Assembly (NCBI GenBank): GCA_019843655.1
Contig: JACDQD010000004.1
Coordinates: forward strand, 32,127,872-32,191,871
Direction: 5' to 3'
DNA: 64,000 nucleotides
Source: Lethocerus indicus
Lineage: Eukaryota > Arthropoda > Insecta > Hemiptera > Belostomatidae
Shown here: positions 35,116 through 46,207 of the stretch, piece by piece
Position numbering within the stretch: position 1 is the first letter of the stretch
How the letters are laid out: each line of letters opens with the position of its first letter
The notes under the pieces: generated by a model
Told to the model about the DNA's origin: nothing
Seen by the model: only the letters and a program-made list of their open reading frames with translations
Databases searched by the model: none
Position numbers and translations under genes: made by a program

Positions 35116-35759
35116 TTGTCGCGTGTAAACCAACTTCATTGAAATCGACTCTGCACGTGGACAGAATAAAATGAGATCAGCACGTTCTAATATATATGTA
35201 TATAAATATATAGAAAAGATGGACCACCGATGGACAGAAGGGACGAAAACAGGAGGTAGAGTAGAGGATACGTCCTTTGAAATTCACCTTTTATTCCAAT
35301 ATCGGCGACAGTTAAAAATAATAATTCCAGTCGATATTGTTTGTTACATTTTTCATTACAACAAAAAAAAAAAAACTTGTCTACTGACGGTCGGGTAAGG
35401 CTGAAAAGTGTCAATTGTGGAGGACAATACGCGGAATTGAAAGGGTTAAAGCTCTGTCCGGGAGAGACAAATTGGTGAAAAAATATCATTCGTCAATTGA
35501 ATCAAATTTGCCAGAAAGTGTCGGAATTTCAAAAACATAATGAGTGAATTGAGTATTTCAAAAGAAAATGCCGGACTAATCGGTTAGGACACGCCCAAAG
35601 ACAGCTTAATTACCGATTTGAAGGCGATTTGTTTACAGCTATAAAGGCCTAATTAATATGATTGGGTCAGCGGGTTCTTCTTTTCAAGGTAAACGTTTAT
35701 TATTTTTCAAATTTGGTTTCTACTTTTTATATTCGAATTTACGCATTCCACTCGGACTC

Positions 35760-35762
<3 letters not shown>

Positions 35763-35828
<66 letters not shown>
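35763..35828. repeat. AT dinucleotide microsatellite
   Basis: (TA)n run of about 66 bp ending at the TA that flanks the next mariner derivative. Confidence 0.96.
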
Positions 35829-35832
<4 letters not shown>

Positions 35833-36041
35833 GTGTACCCAAAAGTAATCGACAATTTGAAAAGATGTATTTCGGTCTTGAGGAGTTCCTCGAGAGGGAA
35901 ATCAAAAATTTGCCGGAAAAGTGGCAGAGAGTTGTCGATAATATCGGTGAATATATAGTAGATTAATTATTAAAGTTTCTTTTTTGGCAAAATAAAATTA
36001 ATTCCAGAGTCAAAATGTTGATTACTCTCGGGTACACCTAA
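35829..36041 (+). mobile_element. Short mariner derivative, family C copy 4
   Basis: 213 bp. Termini ttaggtgtacccaaaagtaa and its inverse (ctcgggtacacctaa) are flanked by TA at 35827-35828 and 36042-36043. The interior encodes the end of a mariner transposase (GLEEFLEREIKNLPEKWQ, then a VVDNIGEYIVD ending) with a stop. This is the clearest copy for assigning family C to mariner. Confidence 0.92.
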
Positions 36042-38280
36042 TATATTATTCCACTTATAAATTAATGTATACTTAATAGATGTGATTAAAAACTGTATCA
36101 ATTATTTGTCGAATGAAATATCACTTGAAAAACCAGAAACATTCATGAAAATGCGACATAATATTAATGAAATAAAAATACATATATATTATATGTGTAT
36201 CTTTCATTTTATATACATTATATAGTGGAATTATTATATATTAATATATAGAGTGGAAATTATTTTCGAAGTAAAATATGTTTTATTCGACAAATAATTA
36301 ATTATAAATGATCGGATACAGTGTTTATATCTATTACTATATAATATATACAAAATGAGTGATACATATGTAATATACAAGTATTTTTTTCATTAATGTT
36401 ATGACACATTTTTTGTACCAGTAGATTTCTGCAGAATCTGGTACTGAAAAAACTCTGGAAGAGATAATTATTTAAAAAATAATAAATAATTTAAGAAAAC
36501 TAAATGTATTTATCTCCAATTCAATTATGCCTTCATATTCAATTATGTCAATATCCTCAGCTTACCCATTGCCTATGATAGCTGGTTATTTAAATACATT
36601 CTTATTCACATGTATATGTTATTTATTATTTCAAAATACATGTGTCTTTTGTTGGTTTAAAACATTCTTTATTAATTACTAATTAATCATTATTAAATAC
36701 TAACTTACAGTAGTTACGAGAATTTAATTAAATATATATTTTAATCTGTTATAGTATACAATATAAATGGTTATTTATACGTACTATGCATTCAGTTCAT
36801 TAAAGCATAAAATGTACATGTTCCTTTTAAAGTAAAACATAATGTTTCATTAAAATTATAATTCATTATTATCAAGATTAACAAATAAAAAAAAGGTTCT
36901 TAAACCTTGAGTTCAGAAATAAATGATCATATATGTATTAATAATTCTCCATTTGATTAAAATATATAATTTATTAAAATATATTATTTACATGTAAGTT
37001 TATTATTTCTTATTTAGAAATACTCAAGTCTCTCATTTCTTTTAAATATTATTTCAATACTTACCTAATATCTAAAAGATCAAATATGCTGGAATTATTT
37101 TACATAATCATTTAATAAAAATACATCAGTTAAATAAAGAATACAAATTTTATTTTGATTTTATTGCGATATATGAGTGTTTAAATTTCAAACACTTTGT
37201 ACATTAATGACAACTTTCCCTGTCATGTATTCTTATGTATGTATTATATATACATATAATTCATGCATAAATTTTATAAATATTAGTTGATATTTATTTA
37301 TTCTTCTAAACATTCATTAGTGATGCTATAAGGCATCATTTAACTGGTATAAAACAATATTTCACTAATATTTATTCTCCATTCACTTGCAGGCAAATAT
37401 TAAAAGTTATATTCAATTTATTAATACTAGTGAAGAATAAATGATTTAATTGAAACATTAAAGAGTTTTTCTATTAAAGCATTTGGTACCTTTATTTAAA
37501 ATAAACGTATCTATATTGATAATTAATTTCATATACATCCATTTACCATATATAGCTGTCTTCTTTAGTAGATTTCTTGTGTTTCTCTTCTCTCACTGGT
37601 TTGGTATTTTGCTAGACCGGTTTCGGTAACTCTATAATTCTTCTTGTTTCTCACAAAATATTAAATATTTGTATTGAAAATGCTTTACACTTTGAAAATG
37701 TTCCTTTAATATTATACAGTTATTTTCATTTTGTTTCCTCATGCTTGGTGTTCCTCATAAAAATTACACTTTATTCATAGTCTGTTAATGTAAGAATAGT
37801 TGAAGATATTTGATATTGGTACTATTTGCTACGCTATAACTGTGTAATTGATTAAGCTAACAGAATTATTGCAAATTTTATTATTCAATAGATTCATTAT
37901 ATATCCGAGAGAATTTTTTTTTAATATTAATTATTTCTTATCCACATTTGTATGATGCGCAATTGTGCAAACACCCAATATTAATTATTTATCGGGAATC
38001 AAAAATAATATGGAATATAAAAGGGAGTAACAACTTTTTAATACTTTCACATTTAATAGAAATAACTGATGCAAAAAGGGAAGCAAAACTAATGATAGAT
38101 GAATTGAAACAATAAAAATGTAATAAAGTAAGGATGAAATAAAACAAACAAATAAAAGGCAGGACAAATATAGAATAAGCTTGTATTAAAAATCCTTATT
38201 GAAAACTGTTGAGCAAATAAAAACGTTCAAAACCCGGGATTGAAGACAGAAGAAGAAAAAAAGGAAATACAATAGATACT
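36042..38280. other. Very AT-rich DNA, no gene recognised
   Basis: Long stretch of about 80% A+T by eye, with many stops in all frames. A scrap of the foldback family (tagatttcttgtgtttctct to agaccggtttcgg) lies at about 37,567-37,627. Confidence 0.5.
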
Positions 38281-38297
38281 CTTAAAAAATAAATGTC

Positions 38298-38303
38298 TTT
38301 ATT
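38298..38303 (-). terminator. Candidate poly(A) signal for the fibronectin-ended transcript
   Basis: TTTATT on the plus strand is AATAAA on the minus strand, about 580 nt beyond the stop at 38885. I found no closer one by eye. Confidence 0.35.
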
Positions 38304-38368
38304 TTAAAATCAGTATTACAATGATATGAAAATATATATGTCAGTATATATATTTTTTGATTTGATGG

Positions 38369-38401
38369 CGGGGAGGTTGGGGGGGTTTTTGGGGGGTCGG
38401 G
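38369..38401 (+). other. G-quadruplex-type G-run cluster
   Basis: Four runs of three to seven G within 33 bases on the plus strand, in the presumed 3' untranslated region of the minus-strand gene. Confidence 0.6.
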
Positions 38402-38884
38402 TTTACCTAAATATATTACATTTATGTACATTATATATATATACAGCTACTTTTGATCAGTGTGAATAGAAAAATAAACTTGCTCGTCGTCGTAGTCTGT
38501 TTCTCTTCAAACCTAGAGTTGTGTAAATTAAATTAAACTACCTAAATATTCGTTCGTAAAGAAACAATTAGTTGTTAAATCAAGGGTTGACTAGATGATT
38601 AAGGTGGCTGGAGGCCGCGTCGGCTCTCCGGGTCTGTCTCTGTCTGTCTGTCTGTGTTTGTGTGTGTTTTGTGTATTTTGTGTATCGATGATTATTAATT
38701 CATCGATGATGAATGAGATGGGCAAGGGTATACGGTGAATGCGGGCCTTTTGGGGGGGCGGTGGTGAACTGTTCATCGACTCTTCCTTCGGCCGGTACCG
38801 GTTTCGGCGCTTCTGTCTGTCTAATCCATATCCGTCGGTGTGTATGTTGTACGTGTACATTTGTAATTATTTCCGTGTATGCCG

Positions 38885-39049
38885 TCAACGCTGAGGGTAC
38901 TGTATTGTGACCTCGGCGCAGGGTTCGCCCGTGTACGTGACCGCGTTCAGCGTTACGTATATTCTGTCTGTCAGGTCGACGGGATGGACTAGCGCCTTGT
39001 TCCTGCCCGGACTGCGGACTCGCTGGACGAACAGACCGTTGATAAATAT
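38885..39049 (-). CDS. Terminal exon: second half of a fibronectin type III-like domain
   Basis: Acceptor aataatttacag, then 54 codons from IFINGLFVQRVRS to EVTIQYPQR and a TGA at 38885-38887. Phase 0, matching the donor of exon 41158-41292. Joined, the two exons give a strand pattern typical of fibronectin type III: a tryptophan in strand B (LLLKWAPPP), YAFE-IFING in strand C, then KALVHPVDL and IYVTLNAVTY for strands E and F. It forms the C-terminus of the predicted protein. Domain assignment rests on this pattern, not on a search. Confidence 0.78.
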   Translation of the reverse strand: MFINGLFVQRVRSPGRNKALVHPVDLTDRIYVTLNAVTYTGEPCAEVTIQYPQR

Positions 39050-39059
39050 CTGTAAATTA

Positions 39060-40337
39060 TTACAACAATTGTTAATCGTCTTTCCAGCTAATATCCAGCT
39101 AGGTCCCGCACAACGCGGTCGATGTCGATGTCGAGAAGTTGAAGGGGAAGTTCCGTCGGACTATGGTCTGCGAGGGGTTGAAATATACCGTAGCCGGTTT
39201 CCCTTTGGGCTAGACCGCTTTCGGCGGCTCGCCATCTTCAGTAGCGGTGTCAGAGTCACTGTCGGCACTCTCGATATTTTTCGGTGGCCCACTGTCACTG
39301 TCACTTGAAACAAGCCGAAACATCCATAGTGCCGACAGTGACTCCGACACCGCTACTGAAGACGGCGAGCGGCCGAAACCGGTCTAGCAAAAGACCGAAC
39401 CGGCGAGAGGAGACAGAAACATCACGAACCTACAGTATTCCAACCCCTCGCAGACCACAAAACAGGTATATCAAACTAATTGTTAATCGTCTTTCCAGCT
39501 AATTCCACCAACGTCCCGCACAACGTGGTCGATGTCGAGAAGTTGAAGGGAAGTTCCGTCGGACGATGGTCTGCGAGGGGTTGAAATATACCGCAGGTTC
39601 GCGGTGTTTCTGTCTCCTGTCGCCGGTGTTTCGGCCGCTCGCCATCTTCAGTAGCGGTGTCGGAGTCACTGTCGGAGGCACTCTGTACGTTTTTCGGCGG
39701 CATCCCCACTGCCCACTGTCACTGTCACTTGTCACAGCGCCGAAACATGCCGACAGTGACTCCGACACCGCTACTGAAGATGGCGATCGGCCGAAACCGG
39801 TCTAGCCCAAAGGGCCAACCGGCGACATGAGGCAGAAACACCGCGAACCTACGCTACTCCTAAGAACAAATTGAAACTTAAAGCCGGCCGCGTGATCCGA
39901 TAGAAGTTTTGAGAATTTTCATTTCTGCAACTAACTAGTTCAACTTACCCGTTTTGTGGTCTGCCAGGGGTTGGAATACCGCAGGTTTCTTGGTGTTTCC
40001 GTCTCCTCTCCCTTTTGGGCTAGACCGGTTTCGGCCGCTCGCCGTCTTCAGCAGCGGTGTCAGTCACTTTTGGCGCTCAGGATGTTTGCCGCTACTGAAG
40101 ATGGCGAGCGGCCGAAACCGATCGACGGAACCGGCGAGAGGAGACAGAAATACCAGAAACCCCACGGTATTTGTAACTGTTTCGTTCGAAAATATTACCT
40201 AATTAATTGATAATGCCGTCTGCTTTTGAATGCTTTTCGGACAGTTCGTATTACGGTAGCGGAAACGCAGTTGTTCTTAATCCGATTATTAAAAAGTTTA
40301 TTGTTTTTTATAGCCGGTCTTTTGGTACGTCTTTGTA
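39060..40337. repeat. Intron with three foldback-family elements
   Basis: Elements at about 39,160-39,477, 39,575-39,860 and 39,945-40,180, each with paired halves (gccatcttcagtagcggtgt and its inverse gctactgaagatggcga). The flank attgttaatcgtctttccagctaa through cgaggggttgaaatatacc at 39,066-39,190 is repeated at 39,478-39,597. The element plus its flank has therefore been tandemly duplicated. Confidence 0.85.
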
Positions 40338-41041
40338 TTGGGTCGTCAGGAAAGTTCGTGCCGATTTTGAAGGTATAATTGAAACGCAATTCATTTAAAT
40401 TTCTGTACACATTTAGTGACATGTAATAATAAGTTCTGTTCCACAGCCTTTCTCCATCTTTCGCGCAACTTGAAAATTCCGTCCTTCCGGAACCTCCAGA
40501 AGGTTTTTCGGCGAATAAGTCGCAAATGGAAATGCGATCCGGCAGATTTTTCTCCGTTAGATCGCGGGGACGGCTTATGTGGCCAAGCTTCGCGATATGG
40601 TCGTTGACCGTCGATTTCGATTTATTTAGCATTTCCGCTAATCGTGTGGATTATTTTCGATTACCGTTTTAATCGTATCCTCGCCTCCGGTGGACGGCCC
40701 ACCCGGGGGCCGGTTCTCGATCTTCGAGAGATCGAAATCTCCGACTTTAAACCGAGCAAACTGCACTTCTCTTTCGGCTACAGCACCTTCGCCATAAACA
40801 GCTCGTTTGCCGCTTTACTTTTTCCGAAAAGATAAAGCGTAAAAACGCCTACAATGCGCTTTGTTCGCTGCCCTATTCTAAGGCGTACAAAACCCAGAAA
40901 AATTACTTTTTTCCAAATGTGCCCGAAGTACCGACTTTTGTAATATGTATGCGCGTTATTTGTTTTCAATTATTCCGATATAGTCAGACCTGTAATAATA
41001 CCGCCTATCGAAAATCGGCACGAACTTTCCGGACAACCCAT
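40338..41041 (-). mobile_element. Internally decayed mariner element, transposase on minus strand
   Basis: Termini ttgggtcgtcaggaaagttc and, at the right, the inverse gaactttccggacaaccca, with TA at 40336-40337 and 42-43 bases into 41,0xx. The minus-strand interior encodes a mariner-like segment: TIKTVIENNPH, LAEMLNKSKSTVNDHIAKLG (second helix-turn-helix) and LTEKNLPDRISICD. It contains stops and deletions; at 704 bp it is about half the usual 1.3 kb. It lies within the intron 39050-41157. Confidence 0.9.
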
Positions 41042-41157
41042 TATATTAAGTTTTCTTAGCCGTCGTTTCCCGACTTCTTGAGTTCGTCTGTGTTCCGATT
41101 ACATTTATTTCGATAAGGGCAGTTTTGCTATTTTTCAACCTATTAGAATCAACCTAC

Positions 41158-41292
41158 CTCGAAGGCGTAGACCTTTTTCTCGAGGGGCGGCGGCGCCCAC
41201 TTGAGCAGGAGGCTGTCGGGGCCGACTTGGCGCAGTACGCTCAGTCCCAGGGGGTTGGTCGCCGCGTACTCCTCGGCTTCGCCCCGTTTCTC
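41158..41292 (-). CDS. Exon: first half of a fibronectin type III-like domain
   Basis: Acceptor cttttgagcag, 45 codons (starting EKRGEAEEYAATNPLGLSVL, ending KKVYAFE), donor gtaggt. Phase 0 at both ends. Supplies strands A to C of the domain completed by exon 38885-39049. An AT microsatellite (41,309-41,331) sits just upstream of the acceptor region. Confidence 0.8.
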
Positions 41293-41410
41293 CTGCTCAA
41301 AAGTCGGGATATATATATATATATATATATACATTTCGCCGGGTGAAAAAACACCGTTCCACCGTCGGTCATCAGAGGGGTAGATATCGGTCTGAAAGTG
41401 AAATACGGAC

Positions 41411-41713
41411 TTGTTCGGAGGCGAGGCCGTGCGGCGACCTGGCGTCCAGGTAGGCGCAGAGCGCCCTCCGGTCGAAGTCGATGTTGGCGACCGGCTGCGC
41501 CCCGACCGACTCCAGCAGCCGTGTGCCGCTCCAGTTCTGGCACCTGGACAACTGGCGCAGCTCGTCGGCCATCTTCTCGATCAGGTGGTCCTTCAGCCGG
41601 CACTTATCCTCCAGTTCGTCAACGGTCAACGCCAGAGAGGACACCGTCGGACGGACCCTGTACCCGGCCTCGTTGTCCTTCGGATCCCACATCACGGTAC
41701 CCGGACCCATCTC
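41411..41713 (-). CDS. Exon of the coiled-coil/fibronectin protein
   Basis: Acceptor atgattgcag, 101 codons, donor gtccgt (weak consensus but the one that keeps phase 0). Begins EMGPGTVMWDPKDNEAGYRV. It contains a helical segment, LALTVDELEDKCRLKDHLIE, and ends ARSPHGLASEQ. GC-rich with strong codon bias compared with its introns. Domain not recognised. Confidence 0.8.
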
Positions 41714-41828
41714 CTGCAATCATCATTTTTTATCTCACAACTCCGGTCTTTATAATTTGTTTAGAATATCTCTTTTGGGTTACAATTTCCAACGGGGCCT
41801 ACGAAGGAGACGGTGAATCAGATANCTG

Positions 41829-42182
41829 TTGGAATACTGTAGGTTCGTGATGTTTCTGTCTCCTCTCGCCGGTTCGGTCTTTTGCCGGACCGGTTTCGGT
41901 CGCTCGCCATCTTCAGTAGCGGTGTCAGTCACTGTTAGCACATTGGATGTTTTTCGGGCATCCTCACTGCACTGTCCTGTGGTGGTTGTCAGTACATGTG
42001 AAAGTGACAGTGCAGTGAGGACGCCCCCAAAAAACATCCATAGTGACTGACACCGCTACTGAAGATGGCGAGCGGCCGAAACCGGACTAGCAAAAGACAG
42101 AACCGGCGAGACAGGAGACAGAAACACAACAAATCTACGGTATTCCAACCCCTCGCAGACCACAAAACAGTTATTTTAAGCT
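41829..42182. repeat. Foldback-family element in an intron
   Basis: Complete pair of halves: ggttcgtgatgtttctgtct to cttcagtagcggtgtcagtc, then the inverse from gctactgaagatggcgagcg to ccaacccctcgcagaccac. The single undetermined base of the window (n) is at 41,825, right next to it, suggesting an assembly difficulty at this hairpin. Confidence 0.9.
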
Positions 42183-42303
42183 GGATAAAACTCTAGTACA
42201 AGTTGTACATATAATTATTCAACCATACATTTGTAGAACTGTACCCTACGTTTCGTACAAAGTAATGGCTATCGAAAATATATATTTCTGTCAGGATACT
42301 CAC

Positions 42304-42335
42304 TTTCGTTTTCATAGTAGAGGGCTGCCCAGCAT
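42304..42335 (-). CDS. Micro-exon (32 nt)
   Basis: Acceptor ttttacgttccag, 32 nt, donor gtgagt. Completes a split tyrosine codon (T/AT) with the preceding micro-exon and reads AGQPSTMKTK. Returns to phase 0 for exon 41411-41713. Confidence 0.65.
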
Positions 42336-42483
42336 CTGGAACGTAAAAATTAAAAATGTATTCGATTCGATTCCCCTAAAATAAGACGGTCATAAGATCA
42401 AATATATGGGAAAGTAGGTAAATATTGTATTTGAAATTGGGTTAGAAATATCTCGGATACTCAAATTAGAACAGGATTCTTAC

Positions 42484-42511
42484 ATGCAGGAGTATCACTT
42501 TCTCCAGCTTT
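42484..42511 (-). CDS. Micro-exon (28 nt)
   Basis: Acceptor ccttttcag, 28 nt (KAGESDTPA plus one base), donor gtaaga. It pairs in phase with exon 42304-42335, since 28 plus 32 gives 60 nt, which supports both. Confidence 0.65.
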
Positions 42512-42660
42512 CTGAAAAGGAAATTCAGGATTAGACAGGAATTAATTTAGGAATTGGATTAAAGGTGCAAGGAATCTTACTGTTGAGATTATAAAATAAA
42601 TAAATATAAATATAGCGATTATTTCTTTTGCATGAAAACATATATTGGTATATTGTTCAC

Positions 42661-42744
42661 CTTAACGCGAGGCAACTTCACACCCAACTGTTTTATAAGA
42701 TCTTCTAAGAATAATCCGAGCGTTTCTCCGCACTCCTTACATGT
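42661..42744 (-). CDS. Exon of the coiled-coil/fibronectin protein (28 aa)
   Basis: Acceptor atttattttacag, 28 codons (TCKECGETLGLFLEDLIKQL and onward to PRVK), donor gtgaac. Phase 0. Contains a Cys-x2-Cys pair, too little to call a zinc site. Confidence 0.75.
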
Positions 42745-43137
42745 CTGTAAAATAAATTAAATTACTAGTTAACTTATGGACTAGAAAAACAAACTCTGAT
42801 TTAAGAGGAGGAAGTATTTTTTTAAATAAAAAAAAGGACAGTTTCGACTTTTGTGGGCTGATTCCCAGTCTACAGACACCCAGGTCTGTTTGGGTAATGT
42901 AAAATATAACTATAATATTAAAGTTTTTTTTATATATATTTGAATTTCCACCCTTCAGCTACATTCCTACTTCCCATATGGATTGTAGGGTGAGATTCGG
43001 GTGCTGTTGAACCCCTCGGTGTGTTAAATGTAATTTTACAGAAATTTGTAAAATCAGTGAGTATAATAATAATAATTATCCGCATAATTTTTCAGAAAAA
43101 TCAGGGTAATTTTTATAGAACATAAAAGTAATTTTCT

Positions 43138-43291
43138 GGATTTCGTGTGTTTCTGTGTCTCCTCTCGCTACTGAAGATGGCGAGCAGCCGAAACCGGTCT
43201 AGCAAAAGACCAAACGGGCGAGGGGAGACAGAAACACACAAATCTATGATATTCCAACCCCTGCTGACCACAGAACGGGTATGTTAAAAAA
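43138..43291. repeat. Compact foldback-family element just upstream of an exon donor
   Basis: Short version with almost no loop: gatttcgtgtgtttctgtgt, ctcctctcgctactgaagat, then gccgaaaccggtctagcaaa and ccaacccctgctgaccacag. It ends about 20 bp from the exon at 43314. Confidence 0.8.
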
Positions 43292-43313
43292 GTATAACTT
43301 TTTTTCCAATTAC

Positions 43314-43412
43314 CTTAGAGTGGTGATACGCCTTGGTCAGATTGTTGACAGTTCCCTTCAAGTCTTTCCCACTCACACCGGCTACGGCATTCTGGGCTAT
43401 TTGACATTCCGT
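43314..43412 (-). CDS. Exon of the coiled-coil/fibronectin protein (33 aa)
   Basis: Acceptor ggtctctctacag, 33 codons (starting TECQIAQNAVAGVSGKDLKG, ending KAYHHSK), donor gtaatt. Phase 0. Confidence 0.75.
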
Positions 43413-44023
43413 CTGTAGAGAGACCGAAAACAGAAAAGAAAAGTTCAAATAACGAAAGTCGAATAAGTGTCGAGAAAAGTGTTCCTTTTTCTATTTTACG
43501 ATGAACCGTACGCACTCTATTGTAACCCTGAGCCATATTTCCAGAAGTATATCCAGTCAGAAAACCATTCTATTGTCTATTGAAAAAAAAAAACGGAAAG
43601 AATAAACTAAAATTTAAGACATTTTTACGAAACAAAAAATTCAAACGACTGTATCTCAGCAGCAGACCATTGTTGTAATATTATTCCTTAATAGTTTAAT
43701 GATTTTCATAATGTTAAGTGTGCACTTTTTGACTCTCTCTTATAATTATTATTGCGCGGTAGTTATCTAAATCTGTCGTGAGTCGACATAACAACGGGAT
43801 GGAGTTTATTTATTTAAGTCAATTTGTGACCGGGTCAATATTCAGAATGGAGAGTGAGCCGCGACAAAAAAATATTGACGCGTTTACTTAGGTCAAAAAG
43901 TGGTTTGAAACGGTGACTTCTTTCTAAAATATAAACTGACATAAAGTATGATATAAACTAAAGAATTTATACACAATTGCAGAGATACTGAATGTTGACA
44001 ATTTGAAGCAACATTTGGATTAA

Positions 44024-44360
44024 CCCATTAAGGCCCCAAATGGGGATCAGTTATTTTTTTTTTAATTTTTTCCGATATGACATATGTGTTTACAGGAAGT
44101 TTTTTATTACTTTCAGTAATTTCACGTTATAAATATTACATCGCGTTAAAATACTTGTAATTATGATTATTATTCAAAATAAAAAATGATCGGTCACATG
44201 TGTTGGTTCAACTCTGTAGTGCCCTAATCCCCAAATGGAACTTAGGGCCAAAAAACAAAATAATTGACAAACTGGTTTTTAAAAAAATATTGATAATAAT
44301 GCGTCATAACAAGTAAATTTTATGCAAAATTTTCAGAAAAAAAATTTGATACTTAATGGG
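44024..44360. mobile_element. piggyBac-type short element with TTAA duplications
   Basis: Starts CCCATTAAGG and ends cttaatGGG, exactly between TTAA at 44020-44023 and TTAA at 44361-44364, the piggyBac target and terminal signature. No transposase. The interior ends are loosely inverted (ggccccaaatgggg near the left, ccccaaatggaacttagggcc inside). It lies in the intron 43413-44736. Confidence 0.8.
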
Positions 44361-44736
44361 TTAATAAATACTATTTTTTAGTTTCATGAAATATGTTGTA
44401 TTTTGTTTAAAATCGGGCACGAACTTCCGCACTCATCCGAGTATCGAGTATTTTTAACAGTTTCAGAGAGAAAATTGGAAATAATAATTCCTTTTGATAA
44501 AAATTTGAACAAAAACATCGATTTTTTCCCGAATAGGAGGACGAAAAATGTTAGATTATTTATTTTCTTCGAAATGATTTATTTTGCTGTTAATTTTCGA
44601 TTGAACCAAATTGACACTGCTGACCTAACGGGTAGGCCTAACAACGAATATTAAGAAGTGTTATCGATTGAACCGATAGGGGTACGGTGGTTTCGTTTTC
44701 TTGTCGATTTTAGTATATGTTTTAGTGTACACTCAC

Positions 44737-45261
44737 CGAACGAACTAATCCTATTCGGATAGTTACGTCTGATGGAACCTCCGAAATTGCGTCTAAGTCA
44801 ACTTGGGATTCCGGGTTCTCGACATCTCTAATGGCGGCCACGTGCTGTTTGGCACTGCGCGTCTTCGGCCCTCCGAGCTCCGTCTCCGAAGGCTCGATCC
44901 GCGGTCTCTGTTGTCCCTCCACTCCTTCCTCCTCCTCCACCACCTCCTCCTCCTCCTCCTCCCGGATGGCCTCCAGCTGTTGGGGCTCCTCGGCGCCGCC
45001 GCTCATTATCTCTTCGACGGAGGTCCTTCTGAACTCGCCCTTGGACGAGGCTATCTCCTGGTCGATCATCTCACCGCCGAGTATCGTCTCCTCCAGTTCC
45101 TCCTTCAGGCTCTTCCGTTTCTTCGGCTTCTCGGCCAGGCCCTTCTTCAGCTCCTCGATGGCCTTGTCCTTCTTCTCGACTTCGGCCTCCATCAGCTGCT
45201 TCAGGTCCTCCTTGCTCTCCCTTTCGGCCGCTACGGCGAAGCGCAGTTCTCCGACCGTCGC
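44737..45261 (-). CDS. Large coiled-coil exon (175 aa)
   Basis: Acceptor atgtcttccgccag, 175 codons, very good donor gtgagt, phase 0. Begins ATVGELRFAVAAERESKEDL and has heptad-rich charged helix, a basic KPKKRK patch and an acidic EEEEEEVVEEEEG tract. The end is a low-complexity tail with EPSETELGGPKTRS. The frame remains open upstream to methionines at about 45,288 and 45,315, so this could instead be a first exon of a separate shorter transcript. Confidence 0.82.
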
Positions 45262-45751
45262 CTGGCGGAAGACATTTTTTCCCGACATTAATATTCGACC
45301 GATACGCCCGATCATACTTTTGAATAGGGGATACGTACTTGGGAAAATTCACTGCGATCTACTTCTCGGGAAAACCTTCTTTAGAGGACTTTTCAAACGG
45401 GCATCTTGAGCATGCATTACAACAAAACTAATACTGCAATCTCAGATCTTATTATTAGTTATAGAGCCAATTTTATTTTCCGTAATAAGTACATTCGTGG
45501 GACGATTATTTATGATTTGACAGACTCAGTAAGTAGAGTTGTCTCTGGGCCAGAGTTGCTTTTAAACAGTCTTCGGGGGGATAATGTGTGGGTAACAGGA
45601 TCAAATTGGGATGAGGATTAAGGCGGGAACTTGAGGAAGCGATTGGTATGCATTAAGGATGGTTCGGAGGACTTTTCATTTACCTAACCGAAAGCTAATT
45701 CGGTGTCGTCTTGTTTATAATAAATTTTGATTTTTGCTCTTTCCCACTTAC

Positions 45752-45850
45752 CTCCAACGTCTGGACTTCCTCTCTGAGCTCCCCGATCGTGACCTCGTTC
45801 TCCATCATGTCCCTAGACAGCCGACTTATCTGCCACTTAAGTTTACTCAC
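45752..45850 (-). CDS. Coiled-coil exon (33 aa)
   Basis: Acceptor tattctgtctag, 33 codons (VSKLKWQISRLSRDMMENEV then TIGELREEVQTLE), donor gtaagt. Phase 0, joining smoothly in heptad register with exon 44737-45261. No phase-matching upstream partner could be fixed, because the next upstream exon has an open end with a stop. Confidence 0.72.
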
Positions 45851-46124
45851 CTAGACAGAATATATTGCCGCTTACACATCTACGGTACATTTTTCAAGTT
45901 TATTAGGAATATATCGCTCGAAATTGTGAAATAGCCGTGATATAGAAAATAACTATTATTTCTTCCTATAATTCTGGAATTCATCGGATCCTATAAATTT
46001 ACTTAACGATGACGGACTTACGTCGGATAAATCATCAGTTTTGATGTTCGTTAACAAAAACTATTTTCGCGACACTTAACATACGTAATAGACTAATAAA
46101 TAATAGTCGCCATACATACATTCC

Positions 46125-46134
46125 TTTATTTATT
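46125..46134 (-). terminator. Overlapping poly(A) signals for the tail-anchored transcript
   Basis: Plus-strand tttatttatt gives two overlapping AATAAA on the minus strand, 74 nt past the TAA at 46208. This supports a genuine transcript end here. Confidence 0.65.
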
Positions 46135-46207
46135 TATGGTGCCGCATTACACAAGCAAAAAGAAAGTAGAACGCGGACAACGGAAGAAAGATAAAACGAC
46201 AGATTTT

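Noticed and set aside
34623..35174. 183-codon and smaller ORFs across the 12-bp minisatellite
   Set aside because: The 12-bp unit keeps frames open automatically; peptides are HCHL, TVTC, SDSA or QVTV repeats.
45406..45621. Plus-strand 71-codon ORF between coiled-coil exons
   Set aside because: It lies in an intron of the minus-strand model, has no coding character and starts with low-complexity sequence.
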